Assembly: GCA_003161615.1 (NCBI GenBank)
Contig: PMOB01000016.1
Span: 62,001-126,000 of the forward strand
Direction of reading: 5' to 3'
Length of the DNA stretch: 64,000 bases
From: Actinomycetota bacterium
GTDB lineage: Bacteria; Actinomycetota; Thermoleophilia; Gaiellales; Gaiellaceae
Below are positions 32,303 through 41,791 of the stretch, piece by piece. The notes beneath the pieces are model-generated. The model made no database searches. It was not told the DNA's origin and saw only the letters and a list, made by a program, of their open reading frames with translations. The position numbers and the translations under genes were made by a program. Numbering within the stretch: the first letter of the stretch is position 1; every line of letters begins with the position of its first letter.

Positions 32303-33460
32303 CTATTCGTCCGACGGTGCGGGCGCGACGGGCGCGGTCAGGTCGCGATGAGCGGCCGACTGAGGCTGGTAGAAGCGCTGCGCGATCGCCGTCGGGACGA
32401 TCGCCGAGATCACCACGACGCCGATCAGCAGCGAGAACTGCGTCCGGTCGATGATCCCCGCCGAGAGGCCGAAGAGCGACGTGATCGTTCCGAAGGTGAG
32501 CCCAGTGGACATGAGCAGCGTGGTGAACGTCGCGTGCGGAGCCGTGAATCTCCGCGCGAGCGGATAGACGCCGATCAGCTTCGGCCCCATCTTCGCGGCG
32601 ACGAGCACCCCGAGAATCCCCAGATTGGCCCAGAGAGCGCTCGTCGAGACGTTGAGCCCGCCTTTGAGGAAGAAGAACGGCGTCAGGAACGCGAACGAGA
32701 CGACGCGCAGTCGCTCCTGCTCCATGCGATGGGACGCGTAGAACCGCGACATCGCGAGGCCGAGGACGAACCCCGGCAGCGCGGCCTGCGAGTTCGCGCG
32801 CATGCCGAGCCACATGAGCAGGAAGAGGCACGCGAACACGAGCTTGATCTCCGGCTCGATCACGCGGTTCCCGTAGCGCGGGAAGAAGTGGCGGGCCGTG
32901 TACGGCAGCCCAAAGATCAGGCCGACGGAGACGAGCGCGAAGGGGACGATCCACAGCGTCGGCTTGATGAAGAGGACGGTCAAGCCCGTGACGGTGGCGA
33001 TGTCGGTGATGAACGTGGCGGACATCAGCCTCTTGCCGACGAGCTCCCGGTTCAGGCCCGTCTCCACCAGCACCGCGTAGACGACCGCGAGGCTCGTCGT
33101 CGAGAGCGCGAGCCCGCCGATCTCGGCCTGGCGGCGCGACCAGTCGAGCCCGTAGTACGCCACGAGCGCGACGACAGCGAACGGCGCGAAGAACGAGACA
33201 AGCCCGATCGAGACGGACGCCTTCCACTCCCGCACGAGCTGCGGGACGTCCACCTCCGCGCCTGCCTGGAAGGTGAGGACGATCCCTGCGAACGAGCCGA
33301 CGAAGGTCAACCAGCTCGGAACGGAGACGTGCGCCACGTTGCCGACGATCACGCCGGCGAGCAACTCGATCAGCGCAACGGACAGCCCGAGCTCAACCGA
33401 GATGGTCGAGGCGAGCAGGACCGTTCCGGCCAGGACTGCTGCTAGTGCAAGGTCGCTCAC
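32303..33460 (-). CDS. Cation:proton antiporter, CPA2 family
   Basis: A 385-residue membrane protein with about 12 helices. Family features include the early segment STISVELGLSVALIELLAGVIVGN, TFQAGAEVDVPQLVREWKAS and the helix GLALSTTSLAVVYAVLVETGLNRELVGKRLMSA with TDIATV. It exchanges Na+ or K+ for protons. It has no C-terminal TrkA-N domain, so it may lack nucleotide control. GTG 33460 follows GGGAGGAG closely, a strong Shine-Dalgarno. Confidence 0.88.
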   Translation of the reverse strand: MSDLALAAVLAGTVLLASTISVELGLSVALIELLAGVIVGNVAHVSVPSWLTFVGSFAGIVLTFQAGAEVDVPQLVREWKASVSIGLVSFFAPFAVVALVAYYGLDWSRRQAEIGGLALSTTSLAVVYAVLVETGLNRELVGKRLMSATFITDIATVTGLTVLFIKPTLWIVPFALVSVGLIFGLPYTARHFFPRYGNRVIEPEIKLVFACLFLLMWLGMRANSQAALPGFVLGLAMSRFYASHRMEQERLRVVSFAFLTPFFFLKGGLNVSTSALWANLGILGVLVAAKMGPKLIGVYPLARRFTAPHATFTTLLMSTGLTFGTITSLFGLSAGIIDRTQFSLLIGVVVISAIVPTAIAQRFYQPQSAAHRDLTAPVAPAPSDE

Positions 33461-33576
33461 CGCGTTCTCCTCCCAGGATTGGTCTCTTCTCTAGAGGCCA
33501 TCAGCCCTGGAAGGGCGGTTGACGGGGAGCCTCATCCCCGAAATGACGCCGCCATCGTACAGGGCACAATGGAGAC

Positions 33577-34119
33577 GTGGACTCGTTGCGCGGACATCTT
33601 CTCGTCGCCTCGCCGGCGCTACTCGACCCGAACTTCAAGCGCGCCGTCATCCTCGTGACGGAGCACAACGACGAGGGCGCGGCCGGGCTCGTGCTCAACC
33701 ACCCCTCCCCCGTCGGCGTCGCCGCGGCGGTGCCGCAGCTCGAGACGCTCGTCGAGGACGGCGAGCAGGTCTGGGTCGGCGGACCGGTGCAGCCCGACGC
33801 GGTGCTCGTGCTCGGCGAGTTCCTCGATCCCGACGACGCGGCCGTGCCGCTCTTCGACTCGCTCGGCTTCCCCTCGCTCGAGGAGCCGGAGGAAATCGTG
33901 CCCGCGACGACCCGGCGCCGCGTCTTCGCCGGCTACGCGGGCTGGGGCGCGGGACAGCTCGAGGAGGAACTGTCGAACGAGGACTGGATCCTCGAGCTCG
34001 CGGTTCCCGACGATGCGTTCACCGCCGAGCCCGATGAGCTGTGGGGAGATGTCCTCCGCCGCAAGGGCGGGATCTACGAGCTCGTCGCGCGGATGCCCGA
34101 AGATCCGTCGCTCAACTAG
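33577..34119 (+). CDS. UPF0301 / AlgH (YqgE) family protein
   Basis: A 180-residue protein matching YqgE/AlgH: SLRGHLLVASPALLDPNFKRAVILVTEHNDEGAAGLVLNHPS at the N-terminus, VWVGGPVQPDAV, and RVFAGYAGWGAGQLEEELSNEDWIL. The biochemical function is not established. The GTG lies 6 bases after CACAAT (33565-33570), another leaderless-type arrangement. Its stop shares CTAG with the convergent methyltransferase gene. Confidence 0.92.
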   Translation: MDSLRGHLLVASPALLDPNFKRAVILVTEHNDEGAAGLVLNHPSPVGVAAAVPQLETLVEDGEQVWVGGPVQPDAVLVLGEFLDPDDAAVPLFDSLGFPSLEEPEEIVPATTRRRVFAGYAGWGAGQLEEELSNEDWILELAVPDDAFTAEPDELWGDVLRRKGGIYELVARMPEDPSLN

Positions 34120-34856
34120 AGCCGCGCGAACGCGAACACGTAGGTGAGTCGCGGCATCGCGAAGCGGTCGCCGTACTTCGACGCGAGGGCGTGCACCGCG
34201 GCCAAGGCCCGCTCGCGCTCTTCGGGGGAGACGACGAGATAGTCGCTCGCGGTCGCGAGATAGCCGACCAGCGCGTCCGGGCTCGACTCCATCACGGTCT
34301 CGACGACCGTCCGCCCGACATCGCGGAACCACGGCGCGGCCGGCAGTTCCTCCTCGCGATACGGCTCGTGTCCCGCGTAGCCGACGAGCTCTCCGAGCTC
34401 CTTCTGCAGCGGATCGCGCTCGTCCCACCAGTTCCACAGGAGCGCGAGCCCGCCGCCGGGCCGGAGAACGCGCTGGAGCTCCGGCAGCGCCCGTTCGCGG
34501 TCGAACCAGTGGAACGCCTGAGCGGCAAAGGCGGCGTCGATGCTCGCATCGGGCAATGGGATCGCCTCGGCAGGCGCCTCGTGCGCCTCGGCCTCGGGCA
34601 CCACCAGCCGCAGCTGGTCGAGCATCGCGCCGCCGGGCTCGACTGCAACCGTCTCGAACCCGGCCGCGACGAGCACGCGCGTCAGCTTGCCGGTGCCGGC
34701 GCCGACGTCGAGGACGCGGGCTCCGGGCTCGAGCCCGAGCTGCGCGGCAGCCCATTCGACCGCCTCGACGGGATAGTCGGGCCGGTGCCGCTCATACTCC
34801 TGCGCGACCGTCTCGAAGCTGCGGGCGCGCTCGGCGCGATTCCTGATCTCAGACAC
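34116..34856 (-). CDS. Class I SAM-dependent methyltransferase (paralogue of the 6901 gene)
   Basis: A 246-residue protein with motif I VLDVGAGTGKLTRVL (about 48-62), VAVEPG, FAAQAFHWFDRERALPELQRVLRPGGGLALLW. It looks paralogous to the protein at 6901-7644. Its GTG overlaps the nth stop by 8 bases, making it the last gene of the addB-addA-nth operon, although a direct role in repair is not evident. The substrate is unknown. Confidence 0.85.
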   Translation of the reverse strand: MSEIRNRAERARSFETVAQEYERHRPDYPVEAVEWAAAQLGLEPGARVLDVGAGTGKLTRVLVAAGFETVAVEPGGAMLDQLRLVVPEAEAHEAPAEAIPLPDASIDAAFAAQAFHWFDRERALPELQRVLRPGGGLALLWNWWDERDPLQKELGELVGYAGHEPYREEELPAAPWFRDVGRTVVETVMESSPDALVGYLATASDYLVVSPEERERALAAVHALASKYGDRFAMPRLTYVFAFARL

Positions 34857-35517
34857 GGCTGGAGGGGCAGAGATCCACGAGAACGCAATCTTCGCAGCGC
34901 GGGCGGCGCGCGTCGCAGACGCGGCGGCCGTGCCAGATCAGCAGGTGCGGGAAGCGGCCCCAGTCGGCGCGCGGCACGAGCCGGACGAGGTCGCGCTCGA
35001 TCTTCACCGGATCCTCCTGGCGCGTCAGGCCAAGCCGCTGCGAGAGCCGCCGGACGTGCGTGTCGACAACGACGCCTTGCGCCTCCCCCAGCTCGGCTGC
35101 GACGACGTTCGCGGTCTTGCGCGCGACGCCGGGCAGCCGGATCAGCTCCTCGAGCCGCGTTGGCACCTCGCCGTCGAACTCCTCGAGCAGCATCCGCATC
35201 GTCCCGCGCAGCGACTTCGTCTTCTGCCGGTAGAAGCCGGTCGCGAAGATGTCGCGCTCGAGCTCCTCCTGCGGGACGGCGAGGTAGTCCTCGGGCTTGT
35301 GGTACTTGATGAAGAGCTTCTCCGTGACCCGGTTGACGTTCACGTCGGTCGTCTGCGCTGAGAGCATCACCGAGACGAGCAGCTCGAGCGGGCTGCGGAA
35401 GCGGAGTGCGATCGCGGCGTCCGCGTGCTCGATCGCGAGCCGCTCGATGATCGGACCGATGCGTTCGGACTTCGGCCCGACGCGCTGCCGCGCCTCCTTG
35501 ACGAAGCTACGAGGCAA
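34849..35517 (-). CDS. nth: Endonuclease III, DNA glycosylase/AP lyase
   Basis: A 222-residue base-excision enzyme that removes oxidised pyrimidines. The helix-hairpin-helix LPGVARKTANVV carries the catalytic Lys, and VVVDTHVRRLSQRLG the catalytic Asp. The 4Fe-4S ligands are in C-x6-C-x2-C-x5-C (CDARRPRCEDCVLVDLC). The start is taken as TTG 35517, which overlaps the addA stop by 11 bases and gives the usual family length. The longer frame is antisense-derived. Confidence 0.92.
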   Translation of the reverse strand: MPRSFVKEARQRVGPKSERIGPIIERLAIEHADAAIALRFRSPLELLVSVMLSAQTTDVNVNRVTEKLFIKYHKPEDYLAVPQEELERDIFATGFYRQKTKSLRGTMRMLLEEFDGEVPTRLEELIRLPGVARKTANVVAAELGEAQGVVVDTHVRRLSQRLGLTRQEDPVKIERDLVRLVPRADWGRFPHLLIWHGRRVCDARRPRCEDCVLVDLCPSSRV

Positions 35518-38500
35518 CGAGCTCGGGCGGCTGGCGCAGGCGCGGTCCGGCGCAGACGAGATCGAGAGCCGGACAGCCGGAGCACGCGAACTCGCTCGGT
35601 GTCGGCCGGAACTCCCCCGCCTGGATCCGCGCGATTGCAGCCGACAACTCGGCCTCGAGCTCGGGGACGTCGGCAAGCGAGTAGCCGGCCTCGACGGGCG
35701 CGTCCGGCCGCTCGAGGAATTGGTAGACGACCTCGACCTCCTCCGCGCCGGCGCGGAAGCAAGCGAGCGCGTAGACGAGGCGCTGCAGCCGGTAGTCCGC
35801 CTCGACGATCTCCTCGGGCGACGAGTCGCCGATCAGGTTCGTCTTGTAGTCGACGACGAGAGCCCGTCCTGCCGCGAGCTGCAACACGTCGAGGAAGCCG
35901 TGGACGAGGACGCCGTCATGCTCGAAGGTGAAGTGGCGTTCCTTCGCGACGCCCGGCAGGGCCGCGACCCGGCGCGCGAGCTCGGAGTCGCAGTACGCGG
36001 CCACGAGCGCGCGGACGCGCTCGTCCTCGATCTCGGGAACGACGGGCGCAGCGAGATCCACGTGCTCGAGCAGCTCGTGGACGCGGCTTCCGACCTCGAT
36101 CCCCGACATACCGTCCTCGCCGCGCGGCGTGTCCTGCTCCGCCATCCCAATCCCGTAGCGCGCCCAGTACTTGTAGGCGCACTGCTCGAAGGTCGAGAGC
36201 GCGGTGAAGGAGAGCCGGCGGACGCGCATAAGCGGCGGCGTAGCGACGGCGGCGAGCTCCGGCAGGAGCGGCGCCGGCGGATGCGCCGGCCCGACGTCCT
36301 CCAGTGCCGCGAACAGAGCCAGCTGAGTCTCCTCGGCTTCCTGCTCTTCGACGGCCGCTACGGGCTCCGCCGCGTCCTCCCGGAAGCGGTCGACGCGGAC
36401 GAGCAGCCGCGCGTGCTCCCGTGCGAGCTCGACCGGCGCGTCGCCGGCGGCCGCCAGCTCCTCGTCGGCCTGCAGGCGGTCGAGCACCCAGGCGATCGGT
36501 GTCGGCGCCTCGCGCTCGGAGCCGAAGTCGACGGAGCCGGAGACGATCAGCCGCTCCTTCGCGCGCGTCATCGCGACGTAGTAGAGGCGCAGCCGCTCCG
36601 CCTGCTCGGCCTCCTGCCGCGCCTCCTTGACCTCGTCGTAGTCGAAGGCGCCGCGCCGCTTCGTCGTGACGGGATCGGCGACGCGGAAGCCGAAACGGCC
36701 GTCCGGTAGGGCGAGAATCTCGTCCGGCGACGGCGCGACGCGATCGCGGCCGGCGTCGGCGACGATCACCACCTTGAACTCGAGGCCTTTCGCCGCGTGG
36801 ATCGTGAGAAGGCGCACCGCGTCGGCGCCCTCCTCCTCCGCGACCGCTTCGAGCTGGTGCGCGCCGACCGCCTCCTGCTCCGCCACAAAGCGGACGAAGC
36901 CCTCGACGTCAGGCCCGCGCAGCTCCTCGTAGGAGCGCGCGAGACGGGCGAGTTTGCGCATGTTGGCGTAACGACGCCGGCCGTCCCATTGCGCGAGCAC
37001 CGCGAGGTCGTAGTCGTGCTCGGCGACGAGCTGCTCGCAGAGGCGCTCGAGCGAGAGCCGCGGCATCGCTGCGACGAGCCGGTCGTAGCGCTGGCGGAAG
37101 GCGCGCATGAGCCGCTCGTCCCGCTCGGCGAGACCTGGCGGCAGCGAGTGCTCGACGCCGGAGAAGAGCGGCCGCTTCGAGGCGACCCGGCGCAGCAGCG
37201 AGAGTGCGTCGTTCGAGACGCCGACGAACGGCGACGCCAGGACCGCGAGCAGCGCTTCGTCGTCGTAGCGGTTCTGAAGAAGCCGCAGGTACATGAGCAT
37301 GTCGACGACCTGCTGCTGTCCGAAGTAGCCCTTCCCCGTCGCGCGATAGGTCGGCAGCCCGGCGCGCCGCAATTCCTGCTCGTACCACTCTGCGTCGGTG
37401 CCGGCCGCGAAGAGAAGGACGATCTCGCCCGCCGTCGCCGTCCCCGCGTCCACGAGCTCGCGCACGCGCCGCGCGACGGCCCGCGCCTCGCCGCGCCGCC
37501 AGTGGGTGCCCGTGTCCTTGTAGCTCTCCTTGTCGGTCACGAGCAGCTCGACCGGATGGCCAAAGACGGGATCGGGGAACTCGACCGCCGCGGTCAGCTC
37601 CTGGAACTCGCCGCCGAAGTGGTCGCCGAAGAGGTGGTTGACCGCCGCGAGCACCTCCGGCCGCGAGCGGTAGTTGAGCGTCAGAGAGAGGAGCGTCGCG
37701 GCGGCTTCGCGCCGCTCCCGGAAGACCTGCACGTCGGCGTGGCGAAAACCGTAGATCGACTGGAACTCGTCGCCGACGAAGAAGAGCTCCGTGTCGGGCG
37801 CGCGCAGCAACTCGACGATCTCCGTCTGCAGCCGGTTCGTGTCCTGGAACTCGTCGACGAGGATCGTGCGGAAACGCGACCGTTCGCGCTCGCGGATCTC
37901 CGGCTGCGAGCGGAGGAGATCGCGCGCCTCGAGCTGGAGATCCTCGAAGTCGAGCGCGGACTCCTGCGCCTTCGCCTCGTCGTACTTCGCCGCGAACGCC
38001 GTCAGCAGCTCCTGCAAAAGCGCGCGATCTCGGGCGGCCGCCTCGTCGAGCGCAGCCTGCTCGACCGCGGCGAGAGCGTCGCAATAGGCGGCGGCGCGAT
38101 CGCCGCGGGCCTTGAAGTTCCCGAGCCCCATCAGGCGATCGGGACGGGTGTCGCGCTGCAAGAGCTCGAGCAGCGCTGTCGCCGCGCGGTTCTGCGTCTC
38201 GGTTGCTGCGGGATCGGCGGCGAGCGCTTGCGCGGCTGTCTGCAGCTCCTCGACGCGCTCGCGGAGCTCGGGGCGAGGCGCGACAGCGAGGTCGAGATCG
38301 CGTCCGGCAGCGCGCAGCGTCTCGTAGACCGTCGTCAGCATCCGGCGCAACCCGGCGCTCCCGTACGTCGCGAGCAGCTCGAGCCGCTGCGGATCGCCGG
38401 CAGCGAGGAACTCCGCGAGCGCCTCTCCGAACGCCTCCGAGCGGAGGACGGCCCCCTGCGCTTCGTCGAGCTCGCGGAAGCGCGGGTCGAGCCCCGCGGC

Positions 38501-38818
38501 GAGCGGATACGCCTTCAGCAGCCGGTTGCAGAAGCCGTGAATCGTCGAGATCCAGGCGCCGTCAAGCTCCCGCGCGAGGTCGTGCCGTCCCCGCTCGGCG
38601 AGCGCCGCCCGGATCCGCGTCCGCAGCTCGCCAGCCGCGCGACGCGTGTACGTGATGACGAGAATCGAGTCGACGTCGAGACCGCGGTCGCAGACGGCGC
38701 GGACGACCCGCTCGACGAGCACGGCCGTCTTGCCGGTGCCGGCTCCCGCCGAAACGAAGACCTCGCCGGTCGCCTCGACCGCGGCGAGCTGCTGCTCGTT
38801 CAACTCGTACGCGGTCAC
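35507..38818 (-). CDS. addA: AddA/UvrD-like helicase-nuclease subunit
   Basis: A 1103-residue SF1A helicase fused to a RecB-type nuclease. Walker A SAGAGTGKTAVLVERV is near residue 23, Walker B ILVDEFQDTNRLQ, then VGDEFQSIYGFRHAD, LNYRSRPEVL, and the late helicase motifs LLTIHAAKGLEFKVV and LRLYYVAMTRAKERL. The C-terminal PD-(D/E)XK motif is GFLDVLQL..ALVVDYKTN, flanked by cysteines FEQC and CSGCPALDLVC. It resects double-strand breaks with the AddB-like partner. The GTG overlaps the addB stop as GTGA; the 4.4-kb open frame upstream is a shadow. Confidence 0.92.
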   Translation of the reverse strand: MTAYELNEQQLAAVEATGEVFVSAGAGTGKTAVLVERVVRAVCDRGLDVDSILVITYTRRAAGELRTRIRAALAERGRHDLARELDGAWISTIHGFCNRLLKAYPLAAGLDPRFRELDEAQGAVLRSEAFGEALAEFLAAGDPQRLELLATYGSAGLRRMLTTVYETLRAAGRDLDLAVAPRPELRERVEELQTAAQALAADPAATETQNRAATALLELLQRDTRPDRLMGLGNFKARGDRAAAYCDALAAVEQAALDEAAARDRALLQELLTAFAAKYDEAKAQESALDFEDLQLEARDLLRSQPEIRERERSRFRTILVDEFQDTNRLQTEIVELLRAPDTELFFVGDEFQSIYGFRHADVQVFRERREAAATLLSLTLNYRSRPEVLAAVNHLFGDHFGGEFQELTAAVEFPDPVFGHPVELLVTDKESYKDTGTHWRRGEARAVARRVRELVDAGTATAGEIVLLFAAGTDAEWYEQELRRAGLPTYRATGKGYFGQQQVVDMLMYLRLLQNRYDDEALLAVLASPFVGVSNDALSLLRRVASKRPLFSGVEHSLPPGLAERDERLMRAFRQRYDRLVAAMPRLSLERLCEQLVAEHDYDLAVLAQWDGRRRYANMRKLARLARSYEELRGPDVEGFVRFVAEQEAVGAHQLEAVAEEEGADAVRLLTIHAAKGLEFKVVIVADAGRDRVAPSPDEILALPDGRFGFRVADPVTTKRRGAFDYDEVKEARQEAEQAERLRLYYVAMTRAKERLIVSGSVDFGSEREAPTPIAWVLDRLQADEELAAAGDAPVELAREHARLLVRVDRFREDAAEPVAAVEEQEAEETQLALFAALEDVGPAHPPAPLLPELAAVATPPLMRVRRLSFTALSTFEQCAYKYWARYGIGMAEQDTPRGEDGMSGIEVGSRVHELLEHVDLAAPVVPEIEDERVRALVAAYCDSELARRVAALPGVAKERHFTFEHDGVLVHGFLDVLQLAAGRALVVDYKTNLIGDSSPEEIVEADYRLQRLVYALACFRAGAEEVEVVYQFLERPDAPVEAGYSLADVPELEAELSAAIARIQAGEFRPTPSEFACSGCPALDLVCAGPRLRQPPELVAS

Positions 38819-41742
38819 GGACGCTCGATCCGGCAGATCGGCCAGAGGTCGCACCACGTGGGGCAGTCGCCGCCGCGCGGGTCGTGGTGGACGTCTCCCT
38901 CGCGGATCCGCTCCGCCAGCGCGCTCGCCGTCGCCTTGGCGGAATCGACGACACCCCAGAACGCCTCCTCGTCGAGATAGTCGCTCTTCACGTAGCCGGG
39001 CAAGGTCTCCGCCTCTTGGGCACGCACGAGGCCGCGCGCGCGGCGCGCTCCGGCGAGCGGCCGGTAGAGCCCGCCGAGCGGCTCGAGCCCGACGAGGTCG
39101 CGGAGGACGAGCATGTAGAGCGGGATCTGGAGGCGCAGCTCGCGCTCGATCTCGGCCGCCGAGTGCGCGTGCTTGCCCGACTTGTAGTCCTGCACGATCC
39201 CGCGCGCGCCGAACGGATCGACATCGATCCGGTCGATCTTCCCGGAGAGCGTCAGGCCGGGCGCGAGCTCGAGGCCGCGCTGCAGCTCCGGCGCTGCCCG
39301 CTCGTTCCCGAAGGAGACCTCGAAGCGGCGCGGCACGAGCGACAGCTCCGACTCGCACTCCTCCTCCACGAGCGCCTCGAGGTCGCGCCATAGCGTCTGG
39401 TCGAGCTCGCGCAGCTGCATCTCCGTGAGATCCATCCGCACGCCACCGAGCGCGTCGTCGAGGCACCGGCGCATCAGGCGCTTCGCCTCCTCGAGATGGG
39501 AAGGCTCGAGCTTCTCGACGCCGAGCTCCGCCGGGATGCGCGCGAAGAAGCGGTGGAGCGCCGTGTGCGCGACCGAGCCGCGCTGCATCGCGTCGGGCTC
39601 CGCGTCGATCGTTTTCGGGGAGAGGAACCGCTCGACGAACCACGCCGAGGAGCAGTCGGCGAAGCGCTCGAGCTCGGTGACGCCGATGACGCTGCGCGAC
39701 TGCAGCTGCTCGAGGATGAGCGGATGCGTGATCAGCGTCGGCCGCCTGAAAGCGCCGCGCGCCCGCTCGAGCCGGCGGTCCCAGCCGTTCGCGCGCGCGA
39801 GCGAATCGGCAGTCGCCCCGTCGCGAGCCGCGAGCTCGGCGAGTGAGCGCAGCCGCTCCCGCTCGGTCGGCGCCTCGTCGAGCTGCCACGTCAACGCGGA
39901 GAGTGGCCGCCTGCTCGTCCAGCGGCGAACGTCATCCGCGTCGAAGAGCTCCTGCGCCTCGTGCCAGAACGGGCTCGCCTCGCGCGGGCTTCCATCATCG
40001 TCCGCCGCCTCGCGCACGAGGTAGAGCCGCTGCGCCCCGCGCGTGCATGCCGTGTAGAAGAGGTAGCGGTCACGGGAGACCGAGTCCGGACGTACGAGCC
40101 TCGCGCCGCGCTCGTCGAGCTCCCGCCTCGCGTCGTCGTCGAGGAACGGCGAACCGCCGCCGCGCCGCGGCAGGCTGCCCTCCTCGAGCCCCAGCACGAA
40201 CGTCGCGTCGAAGCGCCGCGTTCTCGCGCGCAGGAGGTCGACGACCGCGACCCGGCCGGCCTCGTCCCCTCTCTGCGGCCGCAACGTCAGCCGCTCGACC
40301 GCCGCGAGGACGTCCTCCCGGCCCAGAGCGCCGGTCAGCTCCCGCCAGCCGTCGAGCTCGGCGAGCAGCCGGAGGATGGCGTCGTAGGCGCGCAGGTCGA
40401 GGCGGCTCGGCTCATCCGCCGGCGGCCGCTCGACTCCGTGCGCCGCCCGGAGCATCCGCGCCGCCTGCTCCCGTACAGCAGTCACCGGATCCTCAGCCGC
40501 GCGGAGCTCCTCGAGCGCCGGCAGCGGACCTCCGCGGAAGCGCTCAGCCTCTTCGACGACGCGCTCGGGCGCCTGCACCGCGCGACCCCGCAGCCGTCCC
40601 TCGACGAAGTCCACCGCGCGCCGCTCGAGGCCGGAGAACGGTGAGCGGAGGAAGGCGAACAGGTCGTTGCGCGTCCCACCCGCCCAGGCAAAGCGCAACA
40701 GCGCGGTGAGCGCCTGGCCGAGCGGCGTCTGCGTCACGCGCAGCTCGCCGTCGACGGAGTACGGGATGCCGAACTGGCCGAGCACCGTGTCGAGCGCCGC
40801 GCGAACACGCTCAGTGCCCGGCACGACGAGACCGATTCGCTCGGGCTGCGTGCCGGCGCGCACAAGCGCCAGCAGCTCCTCGCCGACGAGCTCCAGCGTG
40901 CCGCGGCTGCCTGCTCCCTCGAAGAAGCGGATCGCGCCTTCAATCGCCGGCGCCTCGCCGGGGTCGTCGACGAAGAGAGCCCGTTCGAGATGCGCGAGTG
41001 CCGGCGGTGCGATGGCGCCGTAGCGCGGCGGCAGCTCCTCGACCGAGCCTGCAGCGAGCCGCGCGAGATCCTCCGCCGTGCGGGTGAGCGACGCGAACGC
41101 TGCGCGTCCCGGCTCGTACGGAAGTGAGACGGTGACCTCGGCGCGCGCCGCAAGAGCCTCGAGCAGCGCCCACTCGGCGCCGGTGAGGTCCTCGAAGCCA
41201 TAGGCGAAGACGGGCTCACCCGGCCACGCAGCGAGATCCGAGCGGAGGCGCTCCACGGCGCGGCGACGGCGGATGCCTCGATTGGAGCGGCCGAGCGCTT
41301 CGAGCTCTCGCCGGTACGCGGCCCAGAGCGAGCCGAGCTCGCCGCCGACTGCGTCAGGTTCGAGCAGTCCGGCCTCGAGCTCGTCGAGCGTCTGAAGCAG
41401 TGCGTCGGCGAAGCCGCCGCGTGCCGCCGACTCTGCGAAGCCGGCAAGCGCGGCGCCGCCCACGACGCGGCGAACGACGAAGGCGCGCTCGGCTCGCCCG
41501 AGCGGCTTCCGATCGTCCTCGCCGTCCTGTGCGATCCGCTCGAAAAGGTCGTCGAAGGTTGCGATGGAGCCGCCGAGCAGGGCGCCGCGCCGGGCGAGCA
41601 ACTCCCGCTCGACGCGGTCGACGTCCGCCCGGTTCGGGACGACGAGAACCGCCTCGCCCGCCTCGAGCGCGGCGAGATACCGCTCGAGCAGAAGCTCGAC
41701 TTTGCCCGCGTTCGCGGGTCCCGCAATCAGGCGGAGCGGCAC
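38815..41742 (-). CDS. addB: AddB/RexB-like nuclease subunit
   Basis: A 975-residue partner of AddA. The Walker A-like loop reads AGPANAGKVELLLERY, with Val where Ser/Thr is expected, so ATP hydrolysis may be lost. The helicase-like body is degenerate. The C-terminal nuclease shows GKIDRIDVDPFGARGIVQDYKSGK (about 850-875). Cysteines in FADCSSAWFVERF and CPTWCDLWPICR form a likely 4Fe-4S quartet. It is first in an operon with addA, nth and a methyltransferase gene. GTG 41742 lies 6 bases after a TAGCCT box. Confidence 0.88.
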   Translation of the reverse strand: MPLRLIAGPANAGKVELLLERYLAALEAGEAVLVVPNRADVDRVERELLARRGALLGGSIATFDDLFERIAQDGEDDRKPLGRAERAFVVRRVVGGAALAGFAESAARGGFADALLQTLDELEAGLLEPDAVGGELGSLWAAYRRELEALGRSNRGIRRRRAVERLRSDLAAWPGEPVFAYGFEDLTGAEWALLEALAARAEVTVSLPYEPGRAAFASLTRTAEDLARLAAGSVEELPPRYGAIAPPALAHLERALFVDDPGEAPAIEGAIRFFEGAGSRGTLELVGEELLALVRAGTQPERIGLVVPGTERVRAALDTVLGQFGIPYSVDGELRVTQTPLGQALTALLRFAWAGGTRNDLFAFLRSPFSGLERRAVDFVEGRLRGRAVQAPERVVEEAERFRGGPLPALEELRAAEDPVTAVREQAARMLRAAHGVERPPADEPSRLDLRAYDAILRLLAELDGWRELTGALGREDVLAAVERLTLRPQRGDEAGRVAVVDLLRARTRRFDATFVLGLEEGSLPRRGGGSPFLDDDARRELDERGARLVRPDSVSRDRYLFYTACTRGAQRLYLVREAADDDGSPREASPFWHEAQELFDADDVRRWTSRRPLSALTWQLDEAPTERERLRSLAELAARDGATADSLARANGWDRRLERARGAFRRPTLITHPLILEQLQSRSVIGVTELERFADCSSAWFVERFLSPKTIDAEPDAMQRGSVAHTALHRFFARIPAELGVEKLEPSHLEEAKRLMRRCLDDALGGVRMDLTEMQLRELDQTLWRDLEALVEEECESELSLVPRRFEVSFGNERAAPELQRGLELAPGLTLSGKIDRIDVDPFGARGIVQDYKSGKHAHSAAEIERELRLQIPLYMLVLRDLVGLEPLGGLYRPLAGARRARGLVRAQEAETLPGYVKSDYLDEEAFWGVVDSAKATASALAERIREGDVHHDPRGGDCPTWCDLWPICRIERP

Positions 41743-41748
41743 CTACTG

Positions 41749-41754
41749 AGGCTA
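41749..41754 (-). promoter_or_regulatory. -10 box TAGCCT, predicted leaderless addB start
   Basis: On the minus strand TAGCCT lies 6 bases before the GTG at 41742. The comM start at 51771 has the identical hexamer and gap. Confidence 0.5.
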
Positions 41755-41791
41755 CCGCGGAAACGCGTCGCGTCTCCGCAGGCTTCGCGAG

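Noticed and set aside
35507-39889. A 1460-codon open frame on the minus strand
   Set aside because: The part above 38818 is the shadow of addB in another frame; the addA product begins at GTG 38818 with the conserved AddA N-terminus.
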